DNA of 64,000 nucleotides, from the NCBI GenBank assembly GCA_963666535.1, contig OY762913.1, forward strand, positions 1 to 64,000. Reading direction: 5' to 3'. Every line of letters begins with the position of its first letter. Position 1 is the stretch's first letter. The notes below the pieces were generated by a model. The model was not told where the DNA came from and made no database searches. It worked only from the letters and a program-made list of their open reading frames with translations. The translations under genes and the position numbers were made by a program. This DNA is from G963666535 sp963666535 (GTDB taxonomy: Bacteria; Bacillota; Clostridia; Oscillospirales; Oscillospiraceae). Shown one piece after another: positions 25,138-34,490 of the stretch.

Positions 25138-26451
25138 ATGGAATTTAGCGTTATTGTCGGCCTGATTGGTTTGGCGGTCTTTCTCACCATGCTTTTCCTG
25201 GGCGTACCGGTCAGTATTTCCATGATGAGCTGCGGCTTCGTGGGCGCCGCATTTCTCCTCCGCACACCAACCAGTGCGTTTAATCTTGTCGCGGATAATG
25301 TGCTGTCCACTTTTATCAGCTATACCATCAGTGTGGCGCCCATGTTTATGTTTATGGGAGATCTGGCTACGGAAACCGGAATCGGAAAAGACCTCTATTA
25401 CAGCTTTGAAAAGCTGTTCGGACACCTGCGGGGCGGGTTGGCCTGTGCCACCCAGGTGGTATGTGCCGTGTTCGGCGCAATTTGCGGCTCCCAGGCCGCC
25501 ACCGGCGCCATGATGAGCCGCGTGGCCTATCCGCAAATGAAACAGTATCATTACGACGACGCACTGTCCACTGGCTGCATCGCCTCCGGCTCCTGTCTTG
25601 CCATCCTGATCCCGCCCAGCTTGGCGCTGATTAATTACGGAATCATTGCGGAAACCTCCATCACACGGCTTCTGATGGGGGGGCTTTCCACCGGCATTGT
25701 TTTAATGATCTTGTTTATCATCACCATTATGATCTGGTGCCGACTGCGACCGGAAATCGCCCCTGTCAGCCCCAAAGTCTCCGCCAAAGAAAAGTGGCAG
25801 GCGGTACGCAAAGGCGGGTTCATTGAAATCATTATCGTGTTTGCCGTGGCTATGGGCGGTATGTTTGCGGGTTTCTTTACCCCTACCGAGGCCGGAGCCG
25901 TCGGCGTGGCCGGTATGTTCCTCATCTCGCTGCTGTTTGGGCGGTTATCCTTTGGCGCGCTGTGCCGCGCGCTGAACAACACCCTGGTGATGACCGGCAT
26001 GATTTACTGCATTCTGGCCGGTGCCGCCTGCTTCAGTAAATTTTTTACCCTGACCAAGATCCCCGCCGCGCTGGGGTCCTTTGTGGCAGGACTGAACATC
26101 CCCTCGGTTCTGGTTATCGTGGTCATCACCCTTATGTATCTGGTTCTGGGCTGTTTTATTGACGCGGTACCGCTGATGGTGCTGACCACGCCGATTTTCC
26201 TGCCGGTAGTCAGCGTGCTGGGATATGACTCCGTCTGGTTCGGCTGCTATCTGGTGGTTCTGTCCGGTCTGGGATCGGTCACCCCGCCGGTGGGGATGTC
26301 CTGCTATATCGTCTCCGGCGCCTGCAAGGAAGTGCCGCTGCAGTGCGTGTTTAAGGGATCCCTGCCCTTTGTGGTCGCCTATCTGGTGATGGGTCTCCTG
26401 ATGGCCCTCGTTCCCGGCATTGCTACCTGGCTGCCCAACGCACTTTTGTAA
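25138..26451 (+). CDS. dctM: TRAP transporter large permease DctM
   Basis: 437 residues, about 12-13 helices, sodium-driven importer of the ion transporter superfamily. GSQAATGAMMSRVAYPQM and ASGSCLAILIPPSLALINYG are DctM signatures, repeated in the second half as GSVTPPVGMSCYIVSG. ATG at 25138 has aaaggagg 10 bases ahead; an in-frame TTG upstream lies over the ribosome site and is rejected. A sodium-driven importer fits with the sodium-handling Mrp operon of the same window. Confidence 0.94.
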   Translation: MEFSVIVGLIGLAVFLTMLFLGVPVSISMMSCGFVGAAFLLRTPTSAFNLVADNVLSTFISYTISVAPMFMFMGDLATETGIGKDLYYSFEKLFGHLRGGLACATQVVCAVFGAICGSQAATGAMMSRVAYPQMKQYHYDDALSTGCIASGSCLAILIPPSLALINYGIIAETSITRLLMGGLSTGIVLMILFIITIMIWCRLRPEIAPVSPKVSAKEKWQAVRKGGFIEIIIVFAVAMGGMFAGFFTPTEAGAVGVAGMFLISLLFGRLSFGALCRALNNTLVMTGMIYCILAGAACFSKFFTLTKIPAALGSFVAGLNIPSVLVIVVITLMYLVLGCFIDAVPLMVLTTPIFLPVVSVLGYDSVWFGCYLVVLSGLGSVTPPVGMSCYIVSGACKEVPLQCVFKGSLPFVVAYLVMGLLMALVPGIATWLPNALL

Positions 26452-26760
26452 AAGAGGAAGGCGGGTTCGGAATGAGGGGACCTGCATGCACGCACTGCAA
26501 ACGGAAGAGGAGGAAGTCCATAGAACCGCTGTCTCTATCCCCGCTGATTCGAATTCCTTCCATTTCCGCCGAATGTTCAACGCCGCCGCGCAGCATATTC
26601 CGCTTCTTTTCTTCCGCAATCGTCTTGTCCGCGATTGAATCGTTTCGTGTGCTATATCGTCTTTCTTAAATTAAGCCAGTTATTTTTGGCGGTTTCCGCA
26701 CTACACCTCCCCAATCTCCACGCCATGTGATAGAATAGAATCAGCAGATAAGGACTGGAA
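26452..26760. other. Intergenic region after dctM
   Basis: 309 bases. Frames open on either strand have no ribosome site and no recognisable product. TAGAAT occurs twice at 26730-26742 as a possible -10 for the following acetyltransferase, without a clear -35. No terminator for dctPQM was recognised. Confidence 0.4.
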
Positions 26761-27501
26761 GTGGTAACTGTGAACGAAAAAACAGCTGCGCTGTTTGCCG
26801 GCTGGGACGAGACCATGGTCTGGTCGTGCCTTCAAGGCTGTATGGGCAGGGACATGACGGACGACCCGGAAAACCCCACCGCCGCGTGGATCACCGTGGG
26901 AGATTTTTGTTTTCTCGTGGGTATCCCCAATCTGGAATTGGTGCAGAACATCAGCGCGCCCATCCTCGTCCCCAGAACAGAGAACTGGAATCCACTGATC
27001 GATCAGGTGTTCGGCAAACGGGCAAAAAAGGCATCCCGTTATGCCATCAAGAAGGAGTCGGATTCATTTGACCGGAAAATGCTGGTGGGTTTTATGGGTG
27101 CATTGCCCATGTGCTGTAACATGCAGCTCATCAACCAGCATACCTACGAGCTTGCAAGGGGAGAGGCTTGGTCTGCTGATCTATGTGCTCAATTTGAAGA
27201 TTACGAAGATTACCGCAGACACGGTTTGGGCGTTGCCGTCCTCGTGGATGGCCACCTTGTGGCAGGCGCGTCATCCTACAGCTTCTACCGCGGCGGCATC
27301 GAAATTGAGATCGACACCAGGCCGGAATACCGCCGGAGGGGCTTGGCAACCGCCTGCGGGGCAAAGCTGATCTTGGAATGTCTTGACCGCAAGCTCTACC
27401 CCAGCTGGGACGCCCATGACCTCCGCTCGGTCGCGTTGGCGGAAAAGTTCGGTTACCACTTGGATCATGAGTATTCTGTGTATGTTTTGGACGGGTGCTA
27501 A
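26761..27501 (+). CDS. GNAT-family acetyltransferase
   Basis: 246 residues. The N-terminal ~110 residues are family specific. The C-terminal half holds the acetyl-CoA site: VAVLVDGHLVAGASSY, IEIEIDTRPEYRRRGLATACGAKLI (R-x-x-G-x-G/A loop) and the last strand of the fold. Resembles the larger GNAT_acetyltran type seen in Firmicutes; acceptor substrate unknown. Start is GTG at 26761 or GTG at 26770; aagga and ggaag upstream leave this open. Monocistronic with its own terminator. Confidence 0.82.
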   Translation: MVTVNEKTAALFAGWDETMVWSCLQGCMGRDMTDDPENPTAAWITVGDFCFLVGIPNLELVQNISAPILVPRTENWNPLIDQVFGKRAKKASRYAIKKESDSFDRKMLVGFMGALPMCCNMQLINQHTYELARGEAWSADLCAQFEDYEDYRRHGLGVAVLVDGHLVAGASSYSFYRGGIEIEIDTRPEYRRRGLATACGAKLILECLDRKLYPSWDAHDLRSVALAEKFGYHLDHEYSVYVLDGC

Positions 27502-27534
27502 TCATCGCGGCCGCCTTTGTTGCGGCAAAAACGG

Positions 27535-27574
27535 AAAAAGAAGGGAGCCACCCGTAAGTGGCTCCCTTCTTTTA
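27535..27574. terminator. Bidirectional terminator
   Basis: AAGAAGGGAGCCAC/GTGGCTCCCTTCTT stem with a 6-base loop, T-rich on the plus side and A-rich on the other. Serves the acetyltransferase on plus and could serve the chemoreceptor on minus. Confidence 0.85.
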
Positions 27575-27731
27575 TGGCAGAGACGTTTCCTCATGCACCT
27601 CTTTTTCTCTCCCTTACTGGGAAAGCATCTCAACAAGAGACGATTTGTCCCCTCTTTTCAGCATTAAACTGCGCCCGACTCTCACCCTGTCATATTCTGA
27701 TTAGATCAGACGGCGCAATGCCCTGATGCAA

Positions 27732-29744
27732 TTAAAGCTTGAAAATACTAACCAAATTTTTCAGGATTTCCGCCTGCGCCGAAAGCTCCTCTGAGGTTGC
27801 CGCACTTTCCTCGGCGGCAGCGGAGTTGCTCTGGACTACATTGGAGATCTGGTTAATACCCGTCGCAACCTGCTCGGCGGCCTGTGCCTGCTGCTCGGTG
27901 GCCTGCATGATTTCGCCTATGGTACTCATCACGCCTTCGGCCTGTCCAACCACTTTATTCAGAGAAACACCGGTTTCGTCCACCAGATGGGAGCCTTCCT
28001 CCACCGCGTTGAGGACGCGCTCAATCAGAAGCGTGGTGTTGCTGGCTGCCTTTGCGGATTCAGCAGCCAAATTCCGAACCTCCTCGGCCACGACCGCAAA
28101 CCCCATGCCTGCCGCACCGGCGTGTGCGGCTTCTACCGCGGCATTCAGCGCCAGAATGTTCGTCTGAAATGCGATATCTTCAATGGTTTTGACGATCTTT
28201 CTGATTTCAGACGACGCTCCGTTAATATCCTTCATTGCATTGATCAGCTGTTCCATTTGTTGACTGCTTTGGGTAATGTTACCCCCCAGCTGTGTGACAT
28301 CCTTCTCGGCCGATTTCGCGCGGGACGCAGTTTCGCTGCCCTGCACAGAGATTTCACCGATTGTGGCGGCAAGCTCTTCCACAGAGGCTGCCTGCTCAAT
28401 TGCCCCCTGGGACAGGCCCATGGCGCTGGATGCAAATTGTTCTGCTCCGGAAGCAACTTGGTCGGACGCGGCGTTGATTTGGGTCAGCGTACTGGCCAGA
28501 TTGCTGTTTAATTTCACCATGGAGCGAAGAATGGTTTGCAGATCGCCTACATACGCCTCGTCCCCCGCCTTGGTGCGAACCGCAAAGTTCCCTTCGGACA
28601 TCTCCCCCACAACATAGTCAATGTCGCCAATCACATTTTTCAGACAATTGACTACAAGCTCTGTGGATTGGGCCAACTCCTTGGTCTCATCATTGGTGTT
28701 GATCACCGGCACCTCACTGCTCAGGTCTCCATGGGCGAGCTTTTCAATGCGATCGACACATTTTTGGATGGGCATCCCAATGGATTTCGCAAACCTGATC
28801 GAGAACACAACGCTGATCGCCATTGCCAAAAGTAAAATGCCAATAATAATAGTGATGCTGCGGTACGTACTGCCCATGAAATCAGACTGCGGCGCATTGA
28901 CCGCGATGCTCCAGCCTGTCGTTCCACTGATCGGTGCAAAGGCAAGGTATTTTTGCTGTCCTTCATAGGTATAGGATCCAAAGCTGGTTTCCCCCGCAAC
29001 CATCTTTTCTTCCAAGGCCGCAAGCTCACCCAGAGAAGAATCCTCTTTCGCCTGCTCCATAAAGTTGGTGCCGGCCAAAACCAAATCATAGTTGCTATGG
29101 GCAATTAGAATACCTGTGCTGTCCAGGATGAAGGCGGAGCCGTTCTCGCTCACATTAATTTCCGCAGCGAGATCACTCAATACGCTGGCGTCCATGGAAA
29201 CCATAATCACGCCCACAACCTTAGAATCCCGGATGCCCCCCTCCCAAAGCGGCGCAGCCATCAGGCAGACCAGTTTACCGGTCACCTTGCTGATCGTCGG
29301 GTCGCTGACATTAACAGCTCCGGACATTGCGCTTTTAAAATACGCCCGGTCCCCAAAGTCATTGCTGGGATCGGCAAGGCTGGTTCCGTCAGGCAGCAAC
29401 ACGTAGGCGGCATTCCAGCCATAGAAAGTACGATATTGTTCCAGCACTGCTAATTTTTCCTCTGCTGTCACACTGCTGTCACTCAGCCGCTGTACGCATC
29501 CCAGCGTATCAAGCACATTTAACGTGGATTTCAGCCTATATTCCACCTGCCCCGCGGCAACACTGGCCGTGGCGGTTAAGCTGTCTTCCAGCGTTTGGAT
29601 GGTAGACATGTAACTAAGACTGCAAGATATAACGCCCAGAATCACAAGGGAACCCATTACCAGCGACAGAATCATCCTCATAATTTTACGCCTTATGGTC
29701 GTCTTCTTTCTGCCTCCTGCAGACTGCGCCGTTCGCTTTTTCAT
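27732..29744 (-). CDS. Methyl-accepting chemotaxis protein with extracellular Cache domain
   Basis: 670 residues. TM1 near residues 23-45, an extracellular double-Cache-like domain to about 285 (SDRAYFKSAMSGAVNVSDPTI, and GIRDSKVVGVIMVSMDAS), TM2 about 290-312, a HAMP region (IRFAKSIGMPIQKCVDRIEKL), then the cytoplasmic signalling hairpin with the tip EEVRNLAAESAKAASNT. Cache domains in this class usually sense small organic or amino acids. No chemotaxis genes or flagellar genes lie nearby. Transcribed alone, divergently from the AraC regulator. Confidence 0.93.
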   Translation of the reverse strand: MKKRTAQSAGGRKKTTIRRKIMRMILSLVMGSLVILGVISCSLSYMSTIQTLEDSLTATASVAAGQVEYRLKSTLNVLDTLGCVQRLSDSSVTAEEKLAVLEQYRTFYGWNAAYVLLPDGTSLADPSNDFGDRAYFKSAMSGAVNVSDPTISKVTGKLVCLMAAPLWEGGIRDSKVVGVIMVSMDASVLSDLAAEINVSENGSAFILDSTGILIAHSNYDLVLAGTNFMEQAKEDSSLGELAALEEKMVAGETSFGSYTYEGQQKYLAFAPISGTTGWSIAVNAPQSDFMGSTYRSITIIIGILLLAMAISVVFSIRFAKSIGMPIQKCVDRIEKLAHGDLSSEVPVINTNDETKELAQSTELVVNCLKNVIGDIDYVVGEMSEGNFAVRTKAGDEAYVGDLQTILRSMVKLNSNLASTLTQINAASDQVASGAEQFASSAMGLSQGAIEQAASVEELAATIGEISVQGSETASRAKSAEKDVTQLGGNITQSSQQMEQLINAMKDINGASSEIRKIVKTIEDIAFQTNILALNAAVEAAHAGAAGMGFAVVAEEVRNLAAESAKAASNTTLLIERVLNAVEEGSHLVDETGVSLNKVVGQAEGVMSTIGEIMQATEQQAQAAEQVATGINQISNVVQSNSAAAEESAATSEELSAQAEILKNLVSIFKL

Positions 29745-30106
29745 CGTCTATTCCTACTCTCTATGTATAATTATTCATCAGTGTGTATTCTTCATCGAAT
29801 TTCATTAATCAAATACTTATAAATTAAAACTTATGTGAAACCTTTTTTTGTTAGACTTCGTCGCGATTACGCAGAGACAAGTTAATCCCTAAACATTATT
29901 TCTCCCGTCATTATTTAATTAAATTTACGCTAATTGATGAATGGTATATCAATATAAATCGGGCCATTTCAAAAAATTTGCTGTCGAAAAAGCACACATT
30001 CTAATTGTATCTAAATTTTGTTAAATTTCTAACCCATTTTGATAAAAGTAACTGTATTTTGAAAACATTCCTCCGATTGATTGTAAATGTCTCAAAAGGT
30101 CGTATA
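29745..30106. other. AT-rich divergent promoter region
   Basis: 362 bases between the chemoreceptor (minus) and the AraC regulator (plus), markedly AT-rich compared with both sides. Several TATAAT-like hexamers occur, none with a clear -35 partner. No gene seen. Confidence 0.45.
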
Positions 30107-31009
30107 ATGTCGTATAATAATATGTCTATGCTTTTTTTATCTGAGGGAAAGAAAGGTGGTCCTTTGCTCTGTAGTTTTGACCGGTCTTTGGAATTGCTGG
30201 ACCGAGTAGAGACCGAAAACATTAAGTTTCTGTTTTACGATTTGCCCGCTCGCTTTAGCGGCACGTATAAAACTTATGAGTACAGCAGACTATGCACCAT
30301 TATAACAGGAGAAAAAGAGGTCACTGTGAACCAAGCCGAAACGTTTCACTATAACAGTGAGGGGCTTCTTCTTTTGGCCCCAAACTCTGCGGTGAAAATG
30401 AAAATCAACCAGCCCACCAAAGCCTTGGTCCTTGAACTCAGCAGCGAAATGATAAGGCAAGTGCGAGAAAAGGTAAGCGACGACCTTTCCATCGACTTCC
30501 AATTTCTCCCGGATAACAACTTTTACGTTGGAACCAAAAACGGGGCGATCAGAGACGTATTGAATCGAATCACGGGAGAATTGTTGAAGCAAGAAAAGGA
30601 TTCAAAATATTTGGTTGATTTATATGCCTATGAGCTTGTATACCGTTTGATTCAGGACAAAGGAATGAACCAGATTTTTAATGCCGAGAATCGCAATCCG
30701 GTTAACCGGGCCATTCAGTACATGAATAACAACTATACGGACCCCATCAGCATCCAGCACATGGCAGATTTAGTGAATATGTCAGAAACAAATTTCTGCC
30801 ATTATTCTAAAAAAATAGCCAAGGTTACGCCCAATCAGTATCTGACGAGGCTTAAATTGGAAAAGTCGAAAGAATTGTTGAAATCGGAAAGCGTAACAGA
30901 AGTTGCCTTCGACCTTGGATATGCAAACATTTCTCACTTCATTTTGCTGTTTAAAAAGAGATTCGGAGTTACGCCGAAGCAGTATCAGATGAATCTAATG
31001 GACTTCTAG
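30107..31009 (+). CDS. AraC-family transcriptional regulator
   Basis: 300 residues from the ATG at 30107, which follows aaaaggt; an earlier frame start would add 34 residues with no ribosome site. N-terminal sensor of the AraC-N/cupin sort (EVTVNQAETFHYNSEGLLLLAP), C-terminal pair of helix-turn-helix motifs (ISIQHMADLVNMSETNFCHYSKK and VTEVAFDLGYANISHFILLFKKRFGVTP, quoted in part). Binds DNA in the cytosol; ligand unknown. Possible targets are itself, the divergent chemoreceptor, or the peptidase downstream. Confidence 0.9.
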   Translation: MSYNNMSMLFLSEGKKGGPLLCSFDRSLELLDRVETENIKFLFYDLPARFSGTYKTYEYSRLCTIITGEKEVTVNQAETFHYNSEGLLLLAPNSAVKMKINQPTKALVLELSSEMIRQVREKVSDDLSIDFQFLPDNNFYVGTKNGAIRDVLNRITGELLKQEKDSKYLVDLYAYELVYRLIQDKGMNQIFNAENRNPVNRAIQYMNNNYTDPISIQHMADLVNMSETNFCHYSKKIAKVTPNQYLTRLKLEKSKELLKSESVTEVAFDLGYANISHFILLFKKRFGVTPKQYQMNLMDF

Positions 31010-31132
31010 CCCGGCAAGAACCTAACCCATGCGCCCCTGCTCCCAACGCGGAAGAAAATGACGCAGGAGGAGGGCATTTAATAACCGCAGAGGACAATGT
31101 GCAAAGAGGCACAGGATCTTTCTGGGCAGACT

Positions 31133-31161
31133 AGGACGGGGATTTTCCCGCCCTCTCTTTT
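31133..31161 (+). terminator. Terminator of the AraC regulator
   Basis: AGGACGGG pairs with CCCGCCCT across a GATTTT loop (one mismatch), followed by CTCTTTT. Confidence 0.65.
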
Positions 31162-31228
31162 GGCCTAAACGCAAATGAACACAGCGATCCGGTCCTTCAT
31201 AGGATGCAAATGATTGGAAGTGATACGG

Positions 31229-32152
31229 ATGGCAATCAAGCCGCCAACATTAAAAAAAGGGGACACCGTGGGCATTGTTACCCTGGGGAGTCCCTTGGAT
31301 CCCGCCGAAATTGATGAACGAATCGCATTTTTGAAGGACTTGGGGTTTCGGGTCATTCTGGGTGACTCTGTCTACGCCAGCGATGGCTACCTGGCGGGAA
31401 CCGATCAGCAAAGAGCGTGCGACCTCATGAAAATGTTTCAGAACAAAGAAGTCAGGGCCATATTGCCCACAAGAGGTGGGGTAGGGGTGGAAGGAATCTT
31501 GCCCTATTTGGATTATTGTCTGATTGCAAAAAACCCTAAAATTATTTCCGGTTACAGCGACATCACCATTTTATTAAATGTGCTGTACCAATGCTCCTGC
31601 CTGATCACCTTTCACAGCCTGCTTCTGCTGGACTTCAGGGACGGCACACCAGACTATAACTTTGACCAGTTTTTCGCTGCCACCTCCACAGGGATTTGTC
31701 CCAGGCAAATACGCAATCCGCCCGATATGGAAACCGTAAACAGGATCCCGGGCAATGTCACAGGGCCTTTGGTCGGGGGCAATCTGGCCTCGTTTACCGG
31801 CTCGCTGGGAACACCTTATGACATCGACACAAAAGGCAAGATCTTATGTCTGGAAGAAGTTCACGAACCGGTCAACACCGTATACCGGTACATCAATCAG
31901 CTGAAGGTGGCCGGGAAGTTCAGGGACTGCAGCGGGATTATCATGGGGGAATGCACCGGCTGTACCGACCAGTATCAAAAAACATACGAAGACCTGATTG
32001 CCGAGGTCATGGTTCCGCTGGGCAAGCCTTTGCTGACCAATTTGGCAACAGGGCACGGCCAGTATAAAGCGGCGCTGCCCATTGGCGCCATGGTGAACCT
32101 CAACACTTGCCTTGGTACGCTGACTGTATTGGAGCCGACCGTGTGCCAGTAA
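31229..32152 (+). CDS. LD-carboxypeptidase (peptidase S66)
   Basis: 307 residues. Serine peptidase that removes the terminal D-amino acid from muropeptides, or acts on related peptides such as microcin C. The family motifs are ordered: TRGGVGVEGILPYLDY, SGYSDITILLN with the nucleophile serine region, CLEEVHEPVNTVYRYINQL with the Glu, and TGHGQYKAALPIG with the His. ATG at 31229 is preceded by ggaag; a TTG five codons earlier is less likely. No signal peptide, so cytosolic. Confidence 0.9.
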   Translation: MAIKPPTLKKGDTVGIVTLGSPLDPAEIDERIAFLKDLGFRVILGDSVYASDGYLAGTDQQRACDLMKMFQNKEVRAILPTRGGVGVEGILPYLDYCLIAKNPKIISGYSDITILLNVLYQCSCLITFHSLLLLDFRDGTPDYNFDQFFAATSTGICPRQIRNPPDMETVNRIPGNVTGPLVGGNLASFTGSLGTPYDIDTKGKILCLEEVHEPVNTVYRYINQLKVAGKFRDCSGIIMGECTGCTDQYQKTYEDLIAEVMVPLGKPLLTNLATGHGQYKAALPIGAMVNLNTCLGTLTVLEPTVCQ

Positions 32153-32309
32153 TGGCACTCATCACCACATTGACCGCAGTGCCGGACAGCAGCAGCGTAA
32201 CCGGCTGGAATCCCCCCCGACTTCCCGGTTTTGCCATCGTACAGACCAGAAAGGACGCCAGCATCGCCCCAAGCATTGCGGTAGCGGCGACTTGATACTG
32301 CCCCACAAA
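32148..32309 (-). pseudogene. Fragment of FecCD-type iron/siderophore ABC permease
   Basis: About 54 codons on the minus strand read FVGQYQVAATAMLGAMLASF and GFQPVTLLLSGTAVNVVMSA, which match the helix 4-5 region of BtuC/FecCD permeases (LGA..AALLV...LLLAGVAL..). Neither a start nor the remaining ~280 residues exist; the frame continues into unrelated sequence on both sides. It abuts the stop of the LD-carboxypeptidase gene. A decayed relic. Confidence 0.6.
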
Positions 32310-32460
32310 ATAGGGAAACGGCATCGGCCGTGCCCATGCAGCGCCTGCATGACCGCGCCACACATATTTGGTGTGTTTGGTATATGGACATTTCCAAGTG
32401 GTGGCTATCTTAAAATGTCCGTTTTCCTTGGAGCCGTGCATACCGAAACATTTTTTGCAT

Positions 32461-33558
32461 TTATGCTTTTTTAAATGCGACTTTTTTTATGAGATCGACG
32501 AGAAGTAATAGAATGGGCAACACAAATCCGAATGTCATCATAAACAGGGGCCACACAATACTGGCGTGACTTCCCTGGTATGCAGTATCCGGAAATACCA
32601 CCTGAGACATCACAAATATTACCAGCCCCACAGGGATCACAATTTTTTTATAATCGATAAGCCCGAGTAACTCAGACAGGCCTAAAATGCCGGAATAAGC
32701 ATACATGACTCCCACCACAAACTGCGAAATATCCCAAATGATAGAAACCACATATTCGATTCTGGTAAGGACCTCTCCAATCCTGATTTCCTTAAAAAGC
32801 ACTAGGGCTGGATAGGACAATTTTGCAGTGATCGCGGCTCCAAGTACCAAAGTAGACATAAGGACTGTAAAAAACACAATAAGGCTTGCCCAAGAAAAGC
32901 CTTTCATCATTGCCTTTTTTGCTTGCGGAATATCCTCAATATTGATAGGGTAAACCATCATCATAATAACGACCGGGAATACCGTGAGGTTTGAGATTAA
33001 GACGGCTCCTTTCAGCACCGGCACAATGCCATTTTCCAGGATAGGTTGCACATTTTGCAATTTGATAGCGGGGAATAAAAAGAGCATCGCTCCAAAAAAC
33101 AGAACGGTGATAAAAACCAAAAACAACTCGGAAGCACGTCCAATTACCTCGATGCCATACAATATGGCAATTACAATTGCAATCATTACAAATAACGCAG
33201 GGGCTGATTGCGGCGTTTCATGCATGGAATATGTGGCGTAACTTGAGATATACCACGGTATATTTGCAGCGGTGGTCAAGCAGAAAAATACAAAGCCGGC
33301 GCAGGCGGCAAGTCCGACCCATTTCCCCAAAATCTTTTTTATAAGTCCGATGAAGGTCATTTCCGGATATTGACTGCCCAAATAGCCGTAAATCCGTATC
33401 ATGAGCAACCCAAAGGCGACTGCGACCAGTGCAGAAATCCAGGCATCCTGCTTTGCAACGCCTGCAACGGAGGAAGAAATAACGAGAACGGAACCGCCCA
33501 GAGACGTAAGGGCGGTTAATGCATAAAGCTGATGACTGGATATCTTGTTTTTTTGCAA
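32461..33558 (-). CDS. Spore germination permease, GerAB/endospore-germination family (orphan)
   Basis: 365 residues and about 10 helices, APC-superfamily fold. Begins with KNKISSHQLYALTALTSLGG, the usual GerAB N-terminus, and ends after DTAYQGSHASIVWPLFMM. The TTG at 33558 is preferred: gggag stands 8 bases before it, and the 41 extra codons upstream match nothing. In germinant receptors GerAB pairs with GerAA and GerAC; neither is found in the window, so this gene is an orphan. Acts in the inner spore membrane if functional. Confidence 0.85.
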   Translation of the reverse strand: MQKNKISSHQLYALTALTSLGGSVLVISSSVAGVAKQDAWISALVAVAFGLLMIRIYGYLGSQYPEMTFIGLIKKILGKWVGLAACAGFVFFCLTTAANIPWYISSYATYSMHETPQSAPALFVMIAIVIAILYGIEVIGRASELFLVFITVLFFGAMLFLFPAIKLQNVQPILENGIVPVLKGAVLISNLTVFPVVIMMMVYPINIEDIPQAKKAMMKGFSWASLIVFFTVLMSTLVLGAAITAKLSYPALVLFKEIRIGEVLTRIEYVVSIIWDISQFVVGVMYAYSGILGLSELLGLIDYKKIVIPVGLVIFVMSQVVFPDTAYQGSHASIVWPLFMMTFGFVLPILLLLVDLIKKVAFKKA

Positions 33559-34127
33559 AACCGTGACTCCCTCTCTTATTGCAGCACCAATCCTTTCCAG
33601 ACAAAGTGATGTTTGAATTGCTCGCTGCACAGAGTTTATAGTTTGAAATAGCTTTTCCGCTGGGCGTAAATATATTCCCAAGCAATCTGCTGCCCTGCTG
33701 ATTACAAGTCCGCAGACATTAAATAGGGAGAGTGCAGTTCCAAGGCATGGAACTGCACTCTTCCACTCTATCTAAGAGAGAAAGAAGACCAGTCAATCAA
33801 TTTATTGCTGGCTGAGTGGCTTTGTCTGTCCACACTACAGCCAAACCGAAAGCAATAGTGGAACAATAGCAACTATCAGGCGTCTGTTACTGCCGGCACG
33901 GTCATGCATCGTAGCCACCTGCCGATGACAAAGTAGTTCCTTACCGTCTGCCAAAATAAAAAAAGTTTTGTAGGCACTTCATCAGAATGTCCTACAAAAC
34001 CGCCACGCAATCGAAAATTTCTTGTTCCAAATAGCGGAAAACACAGGATATGCCAAGGAACAAGGCAGCAAGAAAAATCACGCCTAAGCAGGAACAGAAT
34101 AGAATGTTGTAGAAAGGAAGGTGTCGT
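33559..34127. other. Intergenic region with a 12-bp hairpin
   Basis: 569 bases. A perfect 12-bp stem (33730-33741 with 33749-33760, 7-base loop) is the only clear structure. A long minus-strand frame across 33876-34493 exists only because the downstream repeat is GC-rich. Nothing else recognised. Confidence 0.5.
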
Positions 34128-34490
34128 ATGGAAAAAAATGATCGTTACGACGATATGAAAATATATCACAACCCTATCGCCCAACATCCCCCTTGCTTCC
34201 CCCCCACCCGGCTCCCCTGTTCTTCGTGGTGTCTGTGGTGCCTGTGGTGTCAGTACCCTCCATGCCCCCCATGCCCCCCGTGTCCTCCCCCGTACCCTCC
34301 GTGTCCTCCCCCGTACCCTCCGTGCCCTCCCCCGTACCCTCCGTGTCCTCCCCCGTACCCTCCGTGTCCTCCCCCGTACCCTCCTAAACCTCCCTGCCCT
34401 CCCCCTTGGTGGCCTTGGGATGCAGGGAATCCGGGATTCCCAGGAACGCAGGACGCTCAACAGGCTCCAAAGGACACTGACGTTCCTTGA
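34128..34490 (+). CDS. Cys/Pro/Tyr-rich repeat protein, possibly spore coat-like
   Basis: 120 residues. A short polar N-terminus (MEKNDRYDDMKIYHNPIAQ) is followed by WCLWCLWC and then five perfect heptads CPPPYPP (residues 52-86), ending in PPWWPWDAGNPGFPG and a polar tail. gaaaggaagg precedes the ATG by 7 bases. No signal peptide. I do not recognise a family; high cysteine, tyrosine and proline content beside a germination gene is suggestive of a cross-linked spore-coat protein (inference). A frame on the other strand also runs through the repeat but has no ribosome site. Confidence 0.55.
   Translation: MEKNDRYDDMKIYHNPIAQHPPCFPPTRLPCSSWCLWCLWCQYPPCPPCPPCPPPYPPCPPPYPPCPPPYPPCPPPYPPCPPPYPPKPPCPPPWWPWDAGNPGFPGTQDAQQAPKDTDVP
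34281..34385 (+). repeat. Five tandem 21-bp repeats
   Basis: Each unit encodes CPPPYPP and the units differ only at one or two third-position bases (tgt/tgc). Copies are in frame and uninterrupted, so copy number could vary by slippage. Not CRISPR: no spacers. Confidence 0.85.

Noticed and set aside
34281..34385. Tandem 21-bp repeats as a CRISPR array
   Set aside because: Units are directly adjacent with no spacers and encode an in-frame heptad; no cas genes nearby.
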